Counted from the first letter of the stretch, positions 26,608 to 35,762 are shown. The stretch is DNA of 64,000 nucleotides from Pseudomonas reidholzensis (GCF_900536025.1 NZ_UNOZ01000030.1:62001-126000); one strand, 5' to 3'. The notes: a model not told the origin generated them from the sequence alone. Numbers and translations are program-made.

Positions 26608-26886
26608 CAGCGCGTCCTGGTTGCAGCGGGCGTGCCCGCAAGGGAGTGATTGGCGGCGTGAGGCGGGGTTCATGACCGCAGCGTTATGGATTTTCTGGCG
26701 GTGTGCATGGGCTATAGAGTGGCGCCCGGCGGGGGCTGCGTTCTTGATGGTTTTCTACAAAGTGGATGACGAAATCAGCACAATTGGCAGCTGGGTGTTG
26801 GAGTCGACGTTGCCCTGGGATAGGCTGCAATCTCGGCAATGCGTTGCCTTGGCAGGCACTGCCAGCGCACCCTCTGAGGACCCGCC

Positions 26887-27660
26887 ATGACCCGCAACAG
26901 CCTCGCAGCGCTCTACGCCAACCTCGATCAGCATCGCCCTGCGACCATCGAGGCGCTGCTGGCCAGCGTCGCCTTGCTGTTGCCGATCCTCGACGCCATC
27001 CCCAACGCCGCGATCTTCATCAAGGACGCCCAGGCGCGCTATGTGTTGGCCAACCGCACGCTGGTCCAGCGCTGCGGCCTCAAGCAGTTGACGCCGCTGC
27101 TCGGCAAGACCAGCGCCGAGGTGTTTCCGGCACAGCTGGGCCCCGGCTACACCGAACAGGACCGTCGCGTGCTGGAGCAGGGGTGGGTGCTGCAGGACCA
27201 GCTGGAGTTGCACCTGTACGGCAGCCGCGAAGCGGGCTGGTGCCTCACCCACAAACGCCCGCTACGCAATCCGGCCGACCAGATCATCGGCCTGGTGGGC
27301 ATTTCGGTCGACCTGCAGAGCGCCGCCGACAGCCACCCGGCCTACCAGCGCCTGGCCGCCGTCGACGCGCATATCCGCCAGAATTTTCACCAGCCGATCA
27401 GCATGGGCGAACTGACCCGAATCGCCGGTATCTCCGTGGCGCAGCTGGAGCGCTACTGCAAGCGGGTGTTTCACCTGACGCCGCGGCAGATGATCCACAA
27501 GGCCCGGCTGGAGCATGCCCACCGCCTGCTGCACACCACGCTGCCGATCATCGAGGTGGCCCTGCAATGCGGCTATACCGATCACAGCGCGTTCAGCCGC
27601 CAGTTCAAGCAGTTGACCGGCTTCACCCCCCGCCAGTACCGGCAGGCGACAGGGCGGTGA
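26887..27660 (+). CDS. AraC-family regulator with PAS domain (LhpR-like)
   Basis: 257 residues: N-terminal PAS domain (about 30-150; IPNAAIFIKDAQARYVLANRTL and PADQIIGLVGISVDLQ are typical) and C-terminal AraC double HTH (about 165-257; TRIAGISVAQLERYCKRVF and EVALQCGYTDHSAFSRQFKQLTGFTPRQYR). Divergent from the 4-hydroxyproline epimerase across 279 bp. The hydroxyproline regulator LhpR of Pseudomonas is of the AraC type and sits in this position, so activation by 4-hydroxyproline is likely. Confidence 0.87.
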   Translation: MTRNSLAALYANLDQHRPATIEALLASVALLLPILDAIPNAAIFIKDAQARYVLANRTLVQRCGLKQLTPLLGKTSAEVFPAQLGPGYTEQDRRVLEQGWVLQDQLELHLYGSREAGWCLTHKRPLRNPADQIIGLVGISVDLQSAADSHPAYQRLAAVDAHIRQNFHQPISMGELTRIAGISVAQLERYCKRVFHLTPRQMIHKARLEHAHRLLHTTLPIIEVALQCGYTDHSAFSRQFKQLTGFTPRQYRQATGR

Positions 27661-27675
27661 AAGCGGCCATCGCGG

Positions 27676-28560
27676 TCAGGCGCTGAACAACGCCCGCGCC
27701 TCGGCGAAGCACTGCTCGGCGATCGCCGAACGCGGCTCGCTGCGGCGCAGCAACAGGCCGACCGGGCTGAGCACGCTGGCGTCGGTGACGGGGATGATGC
27801 GCATGTGTTCGCTGAGGTCTTCCAGGCCGCAGTCGAGCGGCATCAATGCGCAGCAGATGCCACTGGTGATGGCCTGGATCAGCTGGAAGGTCGAGTCGCT
27901 TTCGAGCACCGCCAGCGGCTCCAGGCCACGGCTGCGGAAACTCAGGTCGAGCGACTGGCGGTAGTGCATGCCCTTGCTGAGCAGGCCGAGGGGGATGTCG
28001 CCGAGGTCTTCCCAGCGCAGTGCGCGCTGCGCCAGCGGGAAGTGGCGGACGTCGTGCAGCAGGCCCATGGTAGTGGTGCCCAGCTCGATCACGTCGAAGA
28101 AACTCGCGTTGACCTGGTCGAGGTAGCAGATGCCCAGGTCCAGCTGGTTGCGGCTGAGGCCGTCGACGATCTGCTCGGAGGTGTGCGAGCTGAGCTGAAA
28201 ATGCAGCTCGGGGTATTTTTCGCGCAGCGGCAGCAGCAGGTGCATCGGGTTGAAACTGGCCAGCGGTACGCTGCCCAGGCGCAGGCTGCCGACCACCTGG
28301 CCGCGGCAACTGGCGGCCTCGGCCTGCAGACCATCGTGCGCGGCGAGCAGGGTGCGGGCCCAGGCCAGGATGCGCTCGCCGGCTTCGGTGAACCCCTCGA
28401 AGCGCTGACCGCGCTTGACCAGCACCAGGTCCAGTTCGTCCTCGAGGTTGCGCAGGCGCATCGACAGGGTCGGCTGGGTGATGTGGCACAGCGCGGCGGC
28501 CTGGCCGAAATGGCGGGTCTGGTCGAGGGCGAGGAGGAACTTGAGCTGCTTGATGTCCAT
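27676..28560 (-). CDS. LysR-family regulator of the molybdenum/FdhF module
   Basis: 294-residue LysR protein with HTH at about residues 4-62 (LKFLLALDQTRHFGQAAALCHITQPTLSMRLRNLEDEL). The start at 28560 is the first ATG before the HTH; a long upstream extension overlaps moaB and is rejected. Divergent from moaB. A 30-bp element shared by the moaB and FdhF promoters is the probable target, so the regulator likely coordinates cofactor synthesis with the oxidoreductase (inference). Confidence 0.87.
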   Translation of the reverse strand: MDIKQLKFLLALDQTRHFGQAAALCHITQPTLSMRLRNLEDELDLVLVKRGQRFEGFTEAGERILAWARTLLAAHDGLQAEAASCRGQVVGSLRLGSVPLASFNPMHLLLPLREKYPELHFQLSSHTSEQIVDGLSRNQLDLGICYLDQVNASFFDVIELGTTTMGLLHDVRHFPLAQRALRWEDLGDIPLGLLSKGMHYRQSLDLSFRSRGLEPLAVLESDSTFQLIQAITSGICCALMPLDCGLEDLSEHMRIIPVTDASVLSPVGLLLRRSEPRSAIAEQCFAEARALFSA

Positions 28561-28645
28561 GGGGCGGCCTGCACGATCTGAGTCTGTCGACCTTAACCAA
28601 GTCGGCGGTGGGTGGCCAATGTTAAGTGGGCGATAGAGAGCATTG

Positions 28646-28675
28646 ATCACCCGGTACGTCATATCGATTGGACGC
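28646..28675 (+). promoter_or_regulatory. Shared LysR-type promoter element, moaB copy
   Basis: 30 bp matching 26 of 30 positions of 31487-31516 before the FdhF gene; the last 16 bp (CATATCGATTGGACGC) are identical. ATC...GAT dyad fits a LysR site; TTGGAC may be the -35 box. The GTG start of moaB is 54 nt downstream. Confidence 0.7.
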
Positions 28676-28728
28676 TTGCCGGGCTTGCCTCTAGCGTGGC
28701 GGCAATGCCAATTCGCGAGGAAACCCAG

Positions 28729-29268
28729 GTGAGTGTGAAACCGGACGCGGTATTCGTACCGCTCAATATTGCCGTGCTGACCGTCAGCGATACCCGCAGC
28801 TTCGACACCGACACCTCGGGCGAGCTGCTGGCCACCCGGTCGGTGCAGATCGGCCACCGCCTGGTCGAGCGGGTGCTGCTCAAGGACGACTTGTACAAGA
28901 TCCGCGCCCAGGTCGCGACCTGGATCGCCGATGACCAGGTGCAGGTGGTGCTGATCACCGGTGGCACGGGTTTTACCGGGCGCGACAGCACGCCCGAAGC
29001 CGTGGAGTGTTTGCTGGACAAGCGTATCGACGGGTTTGGCGAGCTGTTCCGGGCGTTGTCGATCCTTGATATCGGCACCTCGACCGTGCAGAGCCGGGCG
29101 TTGGCCGGGTTGAGCAATGGCACCTTGGTGTGCTGCCTGCCGGGCTCGACCGGGGCGTGTCGGACGGCGTGGGAGGGGATTCTCGCCGAGCAACTGGATG
29201 CCCGTCACCGCCCATGCAATTTCGTCCCACACCTGAAGCCGGTGGGCCCGTGTGACAGCCGAGGTTGA
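28729..29268 (+). CDS. moaB: Molybdenum cofactor biosynthesis protein MoaB (MogA/MoaB family)
   Basis: 179-residue MPT-binding protein, probable molybdopterin adenylyltransferase. Conserved NIAVLTVSDTRSF near residue 12, VLITGGTGFTGRDSTPEAV near 75, LSILDIGTSTVQSRALAG near 115 and CCLPGSTGACRTAWEGIL near 140. The start is taken as GTG 28729 because AGGA lies 7 nt upstream and the N-terminus then matches Pseudomonas MoaB; ATG 28705 is the alternative. Divergent from the LysR gene. Supports the FdhF-type molybdoenzyme encoded further on. Confidence 0.92.
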   Translation: MSVKPDAVFVPLNIAVLTVSDTRSFDTDTSGELLATRSVQIGHRLVERVLLKDDLYKIRAQVATWIADDQVQVVLITGGTGFTGRDSTPEAVECLLDKRIDGFGELFRALSILDIGTSTVQSRALAGLSNGTLVCCLPGSTGACRTAWEGILAEQLDARHRPCNFVPHLKPVGPCDSRG

Positions 29269-29280
29269 GTTGACCCTGCC

Positions 29281-29364
29281 GGCCTCATCGCGGGTAAACC
29301 CGCTCCTACAGGACTCTGCGGCGTTGCAAAAACCTGTAGGAGCGGGTTTACCCGCGATGAGGCC
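29281..29364. repeat. Paired inverted REP element
   Basis: Perfect 31-bp arms (29281-29311 and 29334-29364) beginning GGCCTCATCGCGGGTAAACC with a 22-bp spacer. Lies between the convergent 3' ends of moaB and the bestrophin gene. Same family as 35763-35844 and, with base changes, 40574-40695 and 54157-54232. Confidence 0.9.
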
Positions 29365-29385
29365 ACCAGGTTCTACACAAGCCCC

Positions 29386-30285
29386 TCAGCTCAACACATG
29401 CTCCACCGGCAGCAACACCGGTGGCAGCGGGGTATGCCCCAGCGCCGCCAGCACATCACGCTCGAGGGTGCGCACCAGAGCATCGGTCGGCAAGTCGTTC
29501 TCATCCCGGCCAAACGGGTCTTCCAGCTCGTTGCCGATCGCATCCAGCCCAAAGAACGTGTAGCTGACGATGGTCGTGAACAGCGGCGCCAGCCAGCCCA
29601 GCGGCGTGGCCAGGGCAAACGGCAGCAGCAGGCAGAAGATGTAGATGGTGCGGTGCAACAGCAGCGTGTAGGGAAACGGCAGCGGCGTGCCCTTGATCCG
29701 CTCGCAGGTCGCCTGCACCTCCGACAGCCCCAGCAGCCGCTGCTCCAGCAGGGTATACCGCCACTCACTGATCTGCTGAGCCTGGGCGAGGCGTGAACAG
29801 TGCCCGCCGATCTCTTGCAGGATCCCGTCACAGACGTTGTGCGGGCTGATCGCCGCCCCTTCGCTGAGCCATGGCCGCGCCGCCTCCAGCGGCGCCTCAC
29901 CGCGCAGCCCGGCGTTCAGCGCATGGGCAAACCCACACAGCCCGCGCAGCAACTCGCCGCGCACCCGCTCATCGGCAATCACCGCGCTCTCACGGACGAA
30001 CGAGCGCACCTCGATGATCATCTTGCCCCACGCCTTGCGCCCCTCCCACCAGCGGTCGTAGCAGGCGTTGTTGCGAAAGCTCATGAAGATCGACAGCGAC
30101 AGGCCAAGCAAGGTGAACGGCGTGGCGCTGACCGGCGAGAACATCTGCGGGTAACGCCGCTCGACCAGCACGATCAGGGCCGCCAGCAAGGTTACCAACA
30201 GGCAGCGCAGGGCAATGCGCTTGACGATCGAGCCCTTGAGGGTGAACAGCACGCGCAGCACATCGGGGCGGGAATGGACGATCAT
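29386..30285 (-). CDS. Bestrophin-family channel protein (UPF0187/YneE)
   Basis: 299-residue membrane protein of the bacterial bestrophin family, which forms pentameric ion channels. Family motifs: SIFMSFRNNACYDRWWEGRKAWGKMIIEVRSF at about residues 65-95, PLPFPYTLLLHRTIYIFCLLLPFAL near 205, and the acidic segment FGLDAIGNELEDPFGRDENDLP near 255. It follows moaA by 20 nt on the minus strand and is likely co-transcribed. Its link to molybdenum metabolism is unknown; an anion-handling role is speculation. Confidence 0.88.
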   Translation of the reverse strand: MIVHSRPDVLRVLFTLKGSIVKRIALRCLLVTLLAALIVLVERRYPQMFSPVSATPFTLLGLSLSIFMSFRNNACYDRWWEGRKAWGKMIIEVRSFVRESAVIADERVRGELLRGLCGFAHALNAGLRGEAPLEAARPWLSEGAAISPHNVCDGILQEIGGHCSRLAQAQQISEWRYTLLEQRLLGLSEVQATCERIKGTPLPFPYTLLLHRTIYIFCLLLPFALATPLGWLAPLFTTIVSYTFFGLDAIGNELEDPFGRDENDLPTDALVRTLERDVLAALGHTPLPPVLLPVEHVLS

Positions 30286-30305
30286 GGCAATCCAGAGACG
30301 GCCGA

Positions 30306-31310
30306 TCAGCCGCCGGTCATGTTCATGAAGCGCAGGATCTGCACCTCGCCGCCCACCTCGAAGTGGTGGCGATAGGGCTTGAGCTGCACGGCCTCGCGGA
30401 TGGCACTTTCCAGCCGCTCGCGGTCACCGGGGTGGGCCCGCAGCACCTGCTTGAGGTCCAGCGAATGCTCGTTGCCCAGGCACAGCAGCAAGCGCCCTTC
30501 GACGGTCAGGCGCACGCGGTTGCAGGTGGCGCAGAAGTTGTGGCTGTGCGGCGAAATGAAACCGACCCGGGTCTGCGGCGCTTCGGCCAGGCGCCAGTAA
30601 CGCGCCGGGCCTTGCGACGATTCGGCCGATTCGATCAGGGTGAAGTGGGCGGCAAGGCGCTCGCGCACGTCGTCACTGGAGCAGTACGACTCGTCGCGCT
30701 GGTGCTCGCTGATGAGCCCGAGGGGCATTTCTTCGATAAACGAGATGTCCAGCTCGCGGTCGATGGCGAAGCGCACCAGGTCGACGATTTCACCGTCGTT
30801 GCGGCCCTTGAGCACCACGCAATTGAGCTTGGTGCGGCGGAAACCGGCGTGGCGGGCGGCGTCGATGCCGGCAATCACCTGGTCCAGGTCGCCGGTCCGG
30901 GTGAGTTGCCGGAACAGCGCGGGCTCAAGGCTGTCGAGGCTGATATTCAGCCGGCTGACGCCCGCGTCGAACAGTGGCTGCGCCAGGCGGCCCAGTTGCG
31001 AGCCATTGCTGGTCAGGCACAGTTCACGCAGGCCGGGCAGGGCGGCGATGCGCCCGCACAGCTCGACGATGCCCTGGCGCACCAGCGGCTCGCCACCGGT
31101 CAGGCGGATCTTGCGGGTGCCCAGAGCGACGAAACGCTCAGCCACCTGGTACAGCTCTTCGAGGCTGAGGATCTGCTGGCGCGGCAAGAACTGCATGTCT
31201 TCGGCCATGCAATAGACGCAACGAAAATCACAGCGGTCGGTGACCGACATGCGCAGGTAGTCGATTCTTCGGTTGAAGCCGTCGATCAGGGCCTGGGCGG
31301 TGTGTTTCAC
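30306..31310 (-). CDS. moaA: GTP 3',8-cyclase MoaA (radical SAM)
   Basis: 334-residue radical-SAM enzyme for the first step of molybdopterin synthesis. N-terminal cluster motif CDFRCVYC at about residues 27-34, SAM motif LTGGEPLVR near 75, C-terminal second cluster NFCATCNRVRLTVEGRLLLCLG near 262-285. The usual C-terminal GG is present in a shifted form (NMTGG). Start GTG 31310 gives exactly the Pseudomonas MoaA length and N-terminus (ALIDGFNRRIDYLR); a GTG at 31355 would add 15 unrelated residues. Divergent from the FdhF gene. Confidence 0.93.
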   Translation of the reverse strand: MKHTAQALIDGFNRRIDYLRMSVTDRCDFRCVYCMAEDMQFLPRQQILSLEELYQVAERFVALGTRKIRLTGGEPLVRQGIVELCGRIAALPGLRELCLTSNGSQLGRLAQPLFDAGVSRLNISLDSLEPALFRQLTRTGDLDQVIAGIDAARHAGFRRTKLNCVVLKGRNDGEIVDLVRFAIDRELDISFIEEMPLGLISEHQRDESYCSSDDVRERLAAHFTLIESAESSQGPARYWRLAEAPQTRVGFISPHSHNFCATCNRVRLTVEGRLLLCLGNEHSLDLKQVLRAHPGDRERLESAIREAVQLKPYRHHFEVGGEVQILRFMNMTGG

Positions 31311-31486
31311 GGGGGCGCTCGAAGGGTGGCGGCGGGCAGTGCGCCGGGGATTCACTCCACGCTATAACCTGCGCGGGCCGGCGTCAAATTGCTTTCCCCA
31401 CTCGGTTGATCAGTCTCGTCTATCACCGGCGAAGGCCACGGATATCAAGGCGTGCAGAGCAGCCCTGGCGATCATCGACAGGGCCT

Positions 31487-31516
31487 ATCAGCCTGTAAGG
31501 CATATCGATTGGACGC
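31487..31516 (+). promoter_or_regulatory. Shared LysR-type promoter element, FdhF copy
   Basis: Second copy of the 30-bp element found before moaB (28646-28675), identical in its last 16 bp and differing at four earlier positions. The FdhF start is 86 nt downstream. No other copy was noticed in the window. Confidence 0.7.
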
Positions 31517-31601
31517 CGCAGGGCTGGCTTCTTAGGCTGGGGAAAACAGCGGGCGACTCGACCCGCTGAACCTTTTGATGCCCCGCGTGAGGATCCACCG
31601 C

Positions 31602-33932
31602 ATGAGCAAAGACCAACACATCCGGGACTACAAGGGCCCCGCCGCCGGTTGGGGCGCGCTCAAGAGCGTGACCAAGAGCTGGCTGGGCAGTGAAAACGCC
31701 TTCAAGAACCTGCGCGTGATGCTCAAGACCAACCAGAACGGTGGCTTCGACTGCCCGGGCTGCGCGTGGGGCGAGTCGCCGGAAAGCGACGTGGTCAAGT
31801 TCTGCGAAAACGGCGCCAAGGCGGTCAACTGGGAAGCCACCGGCCGTTCGGTGGATCCGGCATTCTTTGCCCGCTACAGCGTCAGCGCGCTGGCCGATCA
31901 GACCGACTACTGGCTCGAATACCAGGGTCGCCTGACCCACCCCATGCGCTACGACGCCGCCACCGATCATTACCGCGAAGTCAGCTGGGACGAAGCCTTT
32001 GCGCTGATCGCCGAGCACCTGCAGGCGCTCGAGTCGCCCGACCAGGCCGAGTTCTACACCTCCGGCCGGGCCAGCAACGAAGCGGCGTTTCTCTACCAGC
32101 TGTTCGTCCGCGCCTACGGCACCAACAACTTCCCCGACTGCTCGAACATGTGCCACGAAGCCAGCGGCGTCGGCATGGGCGCCAGCCTCGGCGTCGGCAA
32201 GGGCACCGTGGTGTTCCATGACCTGGAGCTGGCCGACGCGATTTTCGTGATTGGCCAGAACCCCGGCACCAACCACCCGCGCATGCTCGAACCGCTGCGC
32301 GAGGCGGTGCGCCGTGGCGCCCAGGTGGTCTGCTTCAACCCGCTCAAGGAGCGTGGCCTGGAGCGTTTCCAGCACCCGCAGCACCCGTTCGAGATGCTCA
32401 GCAACGGCTCCGAACCGACCACCAGTGCGTACTTCCGGCCGTCGCTGGGCGGCGACATGGCCGCCATGCGCGGCATCGCCAAGTACCTGCTGCAATGGGA
32501 GCGCGAGGCCCAGGCCAACGGCGAGCCGGCGGTGTTCGACCATGCGTTCATTGCCGCCCACACCAGTGGCGTCGATGACTACCTGGCCGTGCTGGACGCC
32601 ACCTCGTGGGCACACATCGTCGAGCAGTCCGGGCTTACTCAGGCCGAGATCGAGCTGGCCGCGCGCATGTACCGCAAAGCCGAGCGGGTGATCATGTGCT
32701 GGGCCATGGGCGTCACCCAGCACCGCCATTCGGTGGCCACCGTGCAGGAGATCGTCAACCTGCAACTGTTGCGCGGCAACGTCGGCAAGCCCGGCGCCGG
32801 GCTGTCGCCGGTGCGTGGCCACAGCAACGTGCAGGGCGACCGCACCATGGGCATCGACGAGAAGCCCAAGGCACCGTTGCTCGACGCCCTCGAGCAGCGC
32901 TTCCAGTTCAAGGTGCCGCGTGCCCACGGGCACAACGCGGTGCTGGCGATCCAGGCCATGGAAGCGCAGCGCGCCAAGGTTTTCATCGCCCTGGGCGGCA
33001 ACTTCGCCCAGGCCACGCCAGACACCCCGCGTACCCATGCGGCGCTGCGCAACTGCGCGCTGACCGTGCAGATTTCGACCAAGCTCAACCGCTCGCACCT
33101 GGTCACCGGCCGCGATGCGTTGATCCTGCCCTGCCTGGGGCGCACCGAGATCGACCTGCAGGCCAACGGGCCACAGGGCGTGACCGTGGAAGACACCTTC
33201 AGCATGGTGCACATCTCCCACGGCCAGTTGAAGGCGCGCTCACCGCACATGCGCTCGGAGCCGGCGATCATTGCCGGGATCGCCCAGGCGACGTTGGGCA
33301 AGCATCCGATTGACTGGGCGTATGCCGTCGCGGATTACAGCCGTATTCGTAGCATGATCGCCGACGTTATCCCCGGCTTCGCCAACTTCAATCAGCGCCT
33401 CGAGGAGCCCGGGGGGTTCCACCTGGGCAACAGTGCGGCCAACCGGGAGTGGCGCACCAGCACCGGCAAGGCGCGGTTCATGCCGAGCGTGTTGCCGGAG
33501 CAACTGATCAACGCCCAGGTGCTGGCGCGGGGCGATAAACCTGACCTGATCCTCCAGACCTTGCGCTCGCACGACCAGTACAACACCACGCTGTATGGCC
33601 TGGATGACCGTTATCGCGGGGTGTTTGGCCTGCGCGAGGTGGTGTTCGTCAACGAGGCGGACATTCGCCGCCTGGGCTTCGAGCCGGGTGAGCAGGTGGA
33701 CATGGTGTCGCTGTGGGAGGACGGGCGTGAGCGGCGCGTGTCCGGGTTCCGCCTGGTGGCGTTCGATGTGCCCGAGGGGCAGGCCGCGGCCTACTATCCG
33801 GAGACCAACCCGTTGGTGCCGTTGGAGAGCTATGGCGAAGGGACCTACACGCCGACCTCCAAGTTCGTCGCGATCAGGCTGGAAAAGGCCAAGGCCGGCA
33901 ACCGCATCGACCTGGTGGCTGCCGCTGAGTGA
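31602..33932 (+). CDS. FdhF/YdeP-family molybdopterin oxidoreductase
   Basis: 776-residue member of the DMSO reductase superfamily, FdhF/YdeP branch (formate-dehydrogenase-like). N-terminal iron-sulfur cysteines in GFDCPGCAWGE and VVKFCENG; the Mo-ligand region is FPDCSNMCHEASGVGMGASLG near residue 190, where Cys takes the place of selenocysteine of E. coli FdhF; molybdopterin contacts in VIGQNPGTNHPRM and QLLRGNVGKPGAGLSPVRGHSNVQGDR. C-terminal molydopterin-binding domain from about 640. Start at 31602 follows GTGAGGAT. Substrate in this branch is generally unassigned; formate is possible. Co-regulated with moaB by a shared element. Confidence 0.88.
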   Translation: MSKDQHIRDYKGPAAGWGALKSVTKSWLGSENAFKNLRVMLKTNQNGGFDCPGCAWGESPESDVVKFCENGAKAVNWEATGRSVDPAFFARYSVSALADQTDYWLEYQGRLTHPMRYDAATDHYREVSWDEAFALIAEHLQALESPDQAEFYTSGRASNEAAFLYQLFVRAYGTNNFPDCSNMCHEASGVGMGASLGVGKGTVVFHDLELADAIFVIGQNPGTNHPRMLEPLREAVRRGAQVVCFNPLKERGLERFQHPQHPFEMLSNGSEPTTSAYFRPSLGGDMAAMRGIAKYLLQWEREAQANGEPAVFDHAFIAAHTSGVDDYLAVLDATSWAHIVEQSGLTQAEIELAARMYRKAERVIMCWAMGVTQHRHSVATVQEIVNLQLLRGNVGKPGAGLSPVRGHSNVQGDRTMGIDEKPKAPLLDALEQRFQFKVPRAHGHNAVLAIQAMEAQRAKVFIALGGNFAQATPDTPRTHAALRNCALTVQISTKLNRSHLVTGRDALILPCLGRTEIDLQANGPQGVTVEDTFSMVHISHGQLKARSPHMRSEPAIIAGIAQATLGKHPIDWAYAVADYSRIRSMIADVIPGFANFNQRLEEPGGFHLGNSAANREWRTSTGKARFMPSVLPEQLINAQVLARGDKPDLILQTLRSHDQYNTTLYGLDDRYRGVFGLREVVFVNEADIRRLGFEPGEQVDMVSLWEDGRERRVSGFRLVAFDVPEGQAAAYYPETNPLVPLESYGEGTYTPTSKFVAIRLEKAKAGNRIDLVAAAE

Positions 33933-33953
33933 TGAGGGCAGGCAACGCCTGAT

Positions 33954-34412
33954 CTAACGATGTACGGGATACGCCGTGGTGTACTTCATCTGCTCCATGG
34001 CGAAACTCGAGGTGATATTGGACAGCCCATCGGTGCTGGTGATCAGCTTCTTGTAGAAGCGGTCATACGCTGCAATATCACCCACCACCACCCGCAGCAT
34101 GTAGTCCCAGTCGCCGGACATCCGGTAGAACTCCATCACCTCTTCGAAGCCGCTCACCGTCGCGGCAAACTGCTCGAGCCAGGTGCTGTCATGGCGCTGG
34201 GTCTTCAGCTGGACGAACACGGTCAGCCCCAAGCCCAGGCGCTGCGGGTCGAGCAGCGCCACCCGGCCGCGAATGTAGCCCTCTTCTTCCAGGCGCTTGA
34301 CCCGCTTCCAGCAGGGCGTGGTGGTGAGGTTGACGGCTTCGGCCAGGTCCTTGAGGGACAGCGAGGCGTCGCGCTGGAGCAGGGTGAGGATGTGCTGGTC
34401 GAAACTGTCCAT
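33954..34412 (-). CDS. Lrp/AsnC-family regulator (DecR-like)
   Basis: 152-residue Lrp-type regulator: HTH at about residues 5-60 (DQHILTLLQRDASLSLKDLAEAVNLTTTPCWKRVKRLEEEG) and a RAM ligand domain (about 65-145; SGDWDYMLRVVVGDIAAYDRFYKK). Start ATG 34412 restores family length; an upstream extension to 34499 is unrelated. Divergent from a PLP-dependent sulfur amino-acid enzyme. The E. coli homolog DecR controls cysteine detoxification, so control of the neighbour by cysteine or methionine is inferred. Confidence 0.87.
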   Translation of the reverse strand: MDSFDQHILTLLQRDASLSLKDLAEAVNLTTTPCWKRVKRLEEEGYIRGRVALLDPQRLGLGLTVFVQLKTQRHDSTWLEQFAATVSGFEEVMEFYRMSGDWDYMLRVVVGDIAAYDRFYKKLITSTDGLSNITSSFAMEQMKYTTAYPVHR

Positions 34413-34585
34413 ATCGGCGGGCGGCTGCTTTGAGAAAAATTTCCTCGAGATTAGCCCAGTGAGAGCATGCGGAGAATACGTTGCGGGTAAAACCGACAAG
34501 GCTATTCCACACTCGGCCTGCCGCCATCGGATATGCGATAGTGACGTCTTTCAACCCGTCTCCTTTCCCGTCCATGGGCCCGATC

Positions 34586-35755
34586 ATGTCCGACAAGCCG
34601 CGCAATTTCGCCACCCGTACCATCCACGCTGGCGAGCAGTCCAGCGTTGCCGACAACGCCATCTTCCCGGCCATCGTCACCTCCAGCTCGTTCATCAAGC
34701 GCGGCCTCGACGACCACCCGGAGTACGCCTACAGCCGCGTCAGCAACCCGACCCGGCACGCCTACGAGACCTGCGTCGCCGCGCTCGAAGAAGGCGTTGG
34801 CGCGGTCGCCTGTGCCTCGGGCGTCAGCGCCACCGCGACGGTCCTCGAACTGCTCTCCAAAGATGCCCACGTAGTCGTCATGAACGGTGTCTACGGCGGC
34901 ACCTTCCGCTTGCTCGAAGACTACCGCGCACGCACCTCGGGGCTGACCACCACCTACGTCGACCTGAATGACCTGGACGCCGTTGCGGCGGCGATCCGCC
35001 CGGACACCCAGTTGATCTGGATCGAGTCGCCGACCAACCCGCTGCTGCACCTGGTCGATATCAAGGCGGTCTGCGCGCTGGCGCGTGAGCGCGGTGTAAT
35101 GACCTGCATCGACAACACCTTCTGCTCGCCGTGGAACCAGCAGCCGATCACCCTCGGCGTCGACCTAGTGATGCACTCGGCGAGCAAGTACATCGGTGGC
35201 CATTCCGACCTCACCGGTGGCGTGGTGGTAGCCGCCAACGACGAGCTGCTCAAGCGCCTGCGCAAGATCAGCATGGCCGTGGGGGCGATCCAGGGGCCGT
35301 TCGACTGCTACCTGGCGCTGCGTGGGCTGAAGACCCTCGACGTGCGCATGGAGCGCCAGAGCGCCAATGCGCTGCGCGTGGCGCAGTACCTCGAAGCGCA
35401 CCCGCAGGTCGAGCAGGTGTACTACCCGGGGCTGGAGAGCCACCCGCAGCATGCCCTGTGCACCCAGCAGATGCGGACCGGCGGTGCGGTGGTGACGCTG
35501 CGTATCAAGGGGGATAGGGCGGCGGTCAATCGCCTGGTCGAGGCGCTGTCGATCTTTGTCCTGGCCGATTCGCTGGGTGGGGTGGAGAGCATGATCAACC
35601 ACTCCTGGAGCATGTCGCACAACTCCCTGAGCCCGGAGCAGAAGGGGCACATGGGCATCAGCGAAAACCTCCTGCGTCTGTCGCTGGGGATCGAGGACTA
35701 CCGCGACCTGATCGAAGACCTGGACACCGCACTGAAGGCTTCGGCACAGGGTTGA
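34586..35755 (+). CDS. PLP-dependent trans-sulfuration enzyme (cystathionine gamma-lyase/synthase-like)
   Basis: 389-residue Cys/Met-metabolism PLP enzyme. PLP lysine in VMHSASKYIGGHSDLTGG near residue 203; other landmarks YSRVSNPTRHAYETCVAALE near 50 (Tyr-Ser-Arg phosphate contacts), DNTFCSPWNQQP near 180, SLGGVESMINHSWSMSH near 335 (substrate carboxylate site). It is not the classic P. putida methionine gamma-lyase MegL, whose N-terminus differs. Divergent Lrp-family regulator suggests a catabolic or detoxifying role on cysteine, cystathionine or homocysteine. Start at 34586 chosen over 34574 by comparison with the family; neither has a strong ribosome site. Confidence 0.85.
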   Translation: MSDKPRNFATRTIHAGEQSSVADNAIFPAIVTSSSFIKRGLDDHPEYAYSRVSNPTRHAYETCVAALEEGVGAVACASGVSATATVLELLSKDAHVVVMNGVYGGTFRLLEDYRARTSGLTTTYVDLNDLDAVAAAIRPDTQLIWIESPTNPLLHLVDIKAVCALARERGVMTCIDNTFCSPWNQQPITLGVDLVMHSASKYIGGHSDLTGGVVVAANDELLKRLRKISMAVGAIQGPFDCYLALRGLKTLDVRMERQSANALRVAQYLEAHPQVEQVYYPGLESHPQHALCTQQMRTGGAVVTLRIKGDRAAVNRLVEALSIFVLADSLGGVESMINHSWSMSHNSLSPEQKGHMGISENLLRLSLGIEDYRDLIEDLDTALKASAQG

Positions 35756-35762
35756 AACAACT

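Noticed and set aside
26700..26760. Possible sigma-54 promoter (TGGCGCCC...GCTGC) before the AraC gene
   Set aside because: The GG-N10-GC spacing required for -24/-12 boxes is not met.
34586..35755. Methionine gamma-lyase (megL) identity
   Set aside because: The N-terminal half differs from Pseudomonas MegL as remembered; only the broader trans-sulfuration family is supported.
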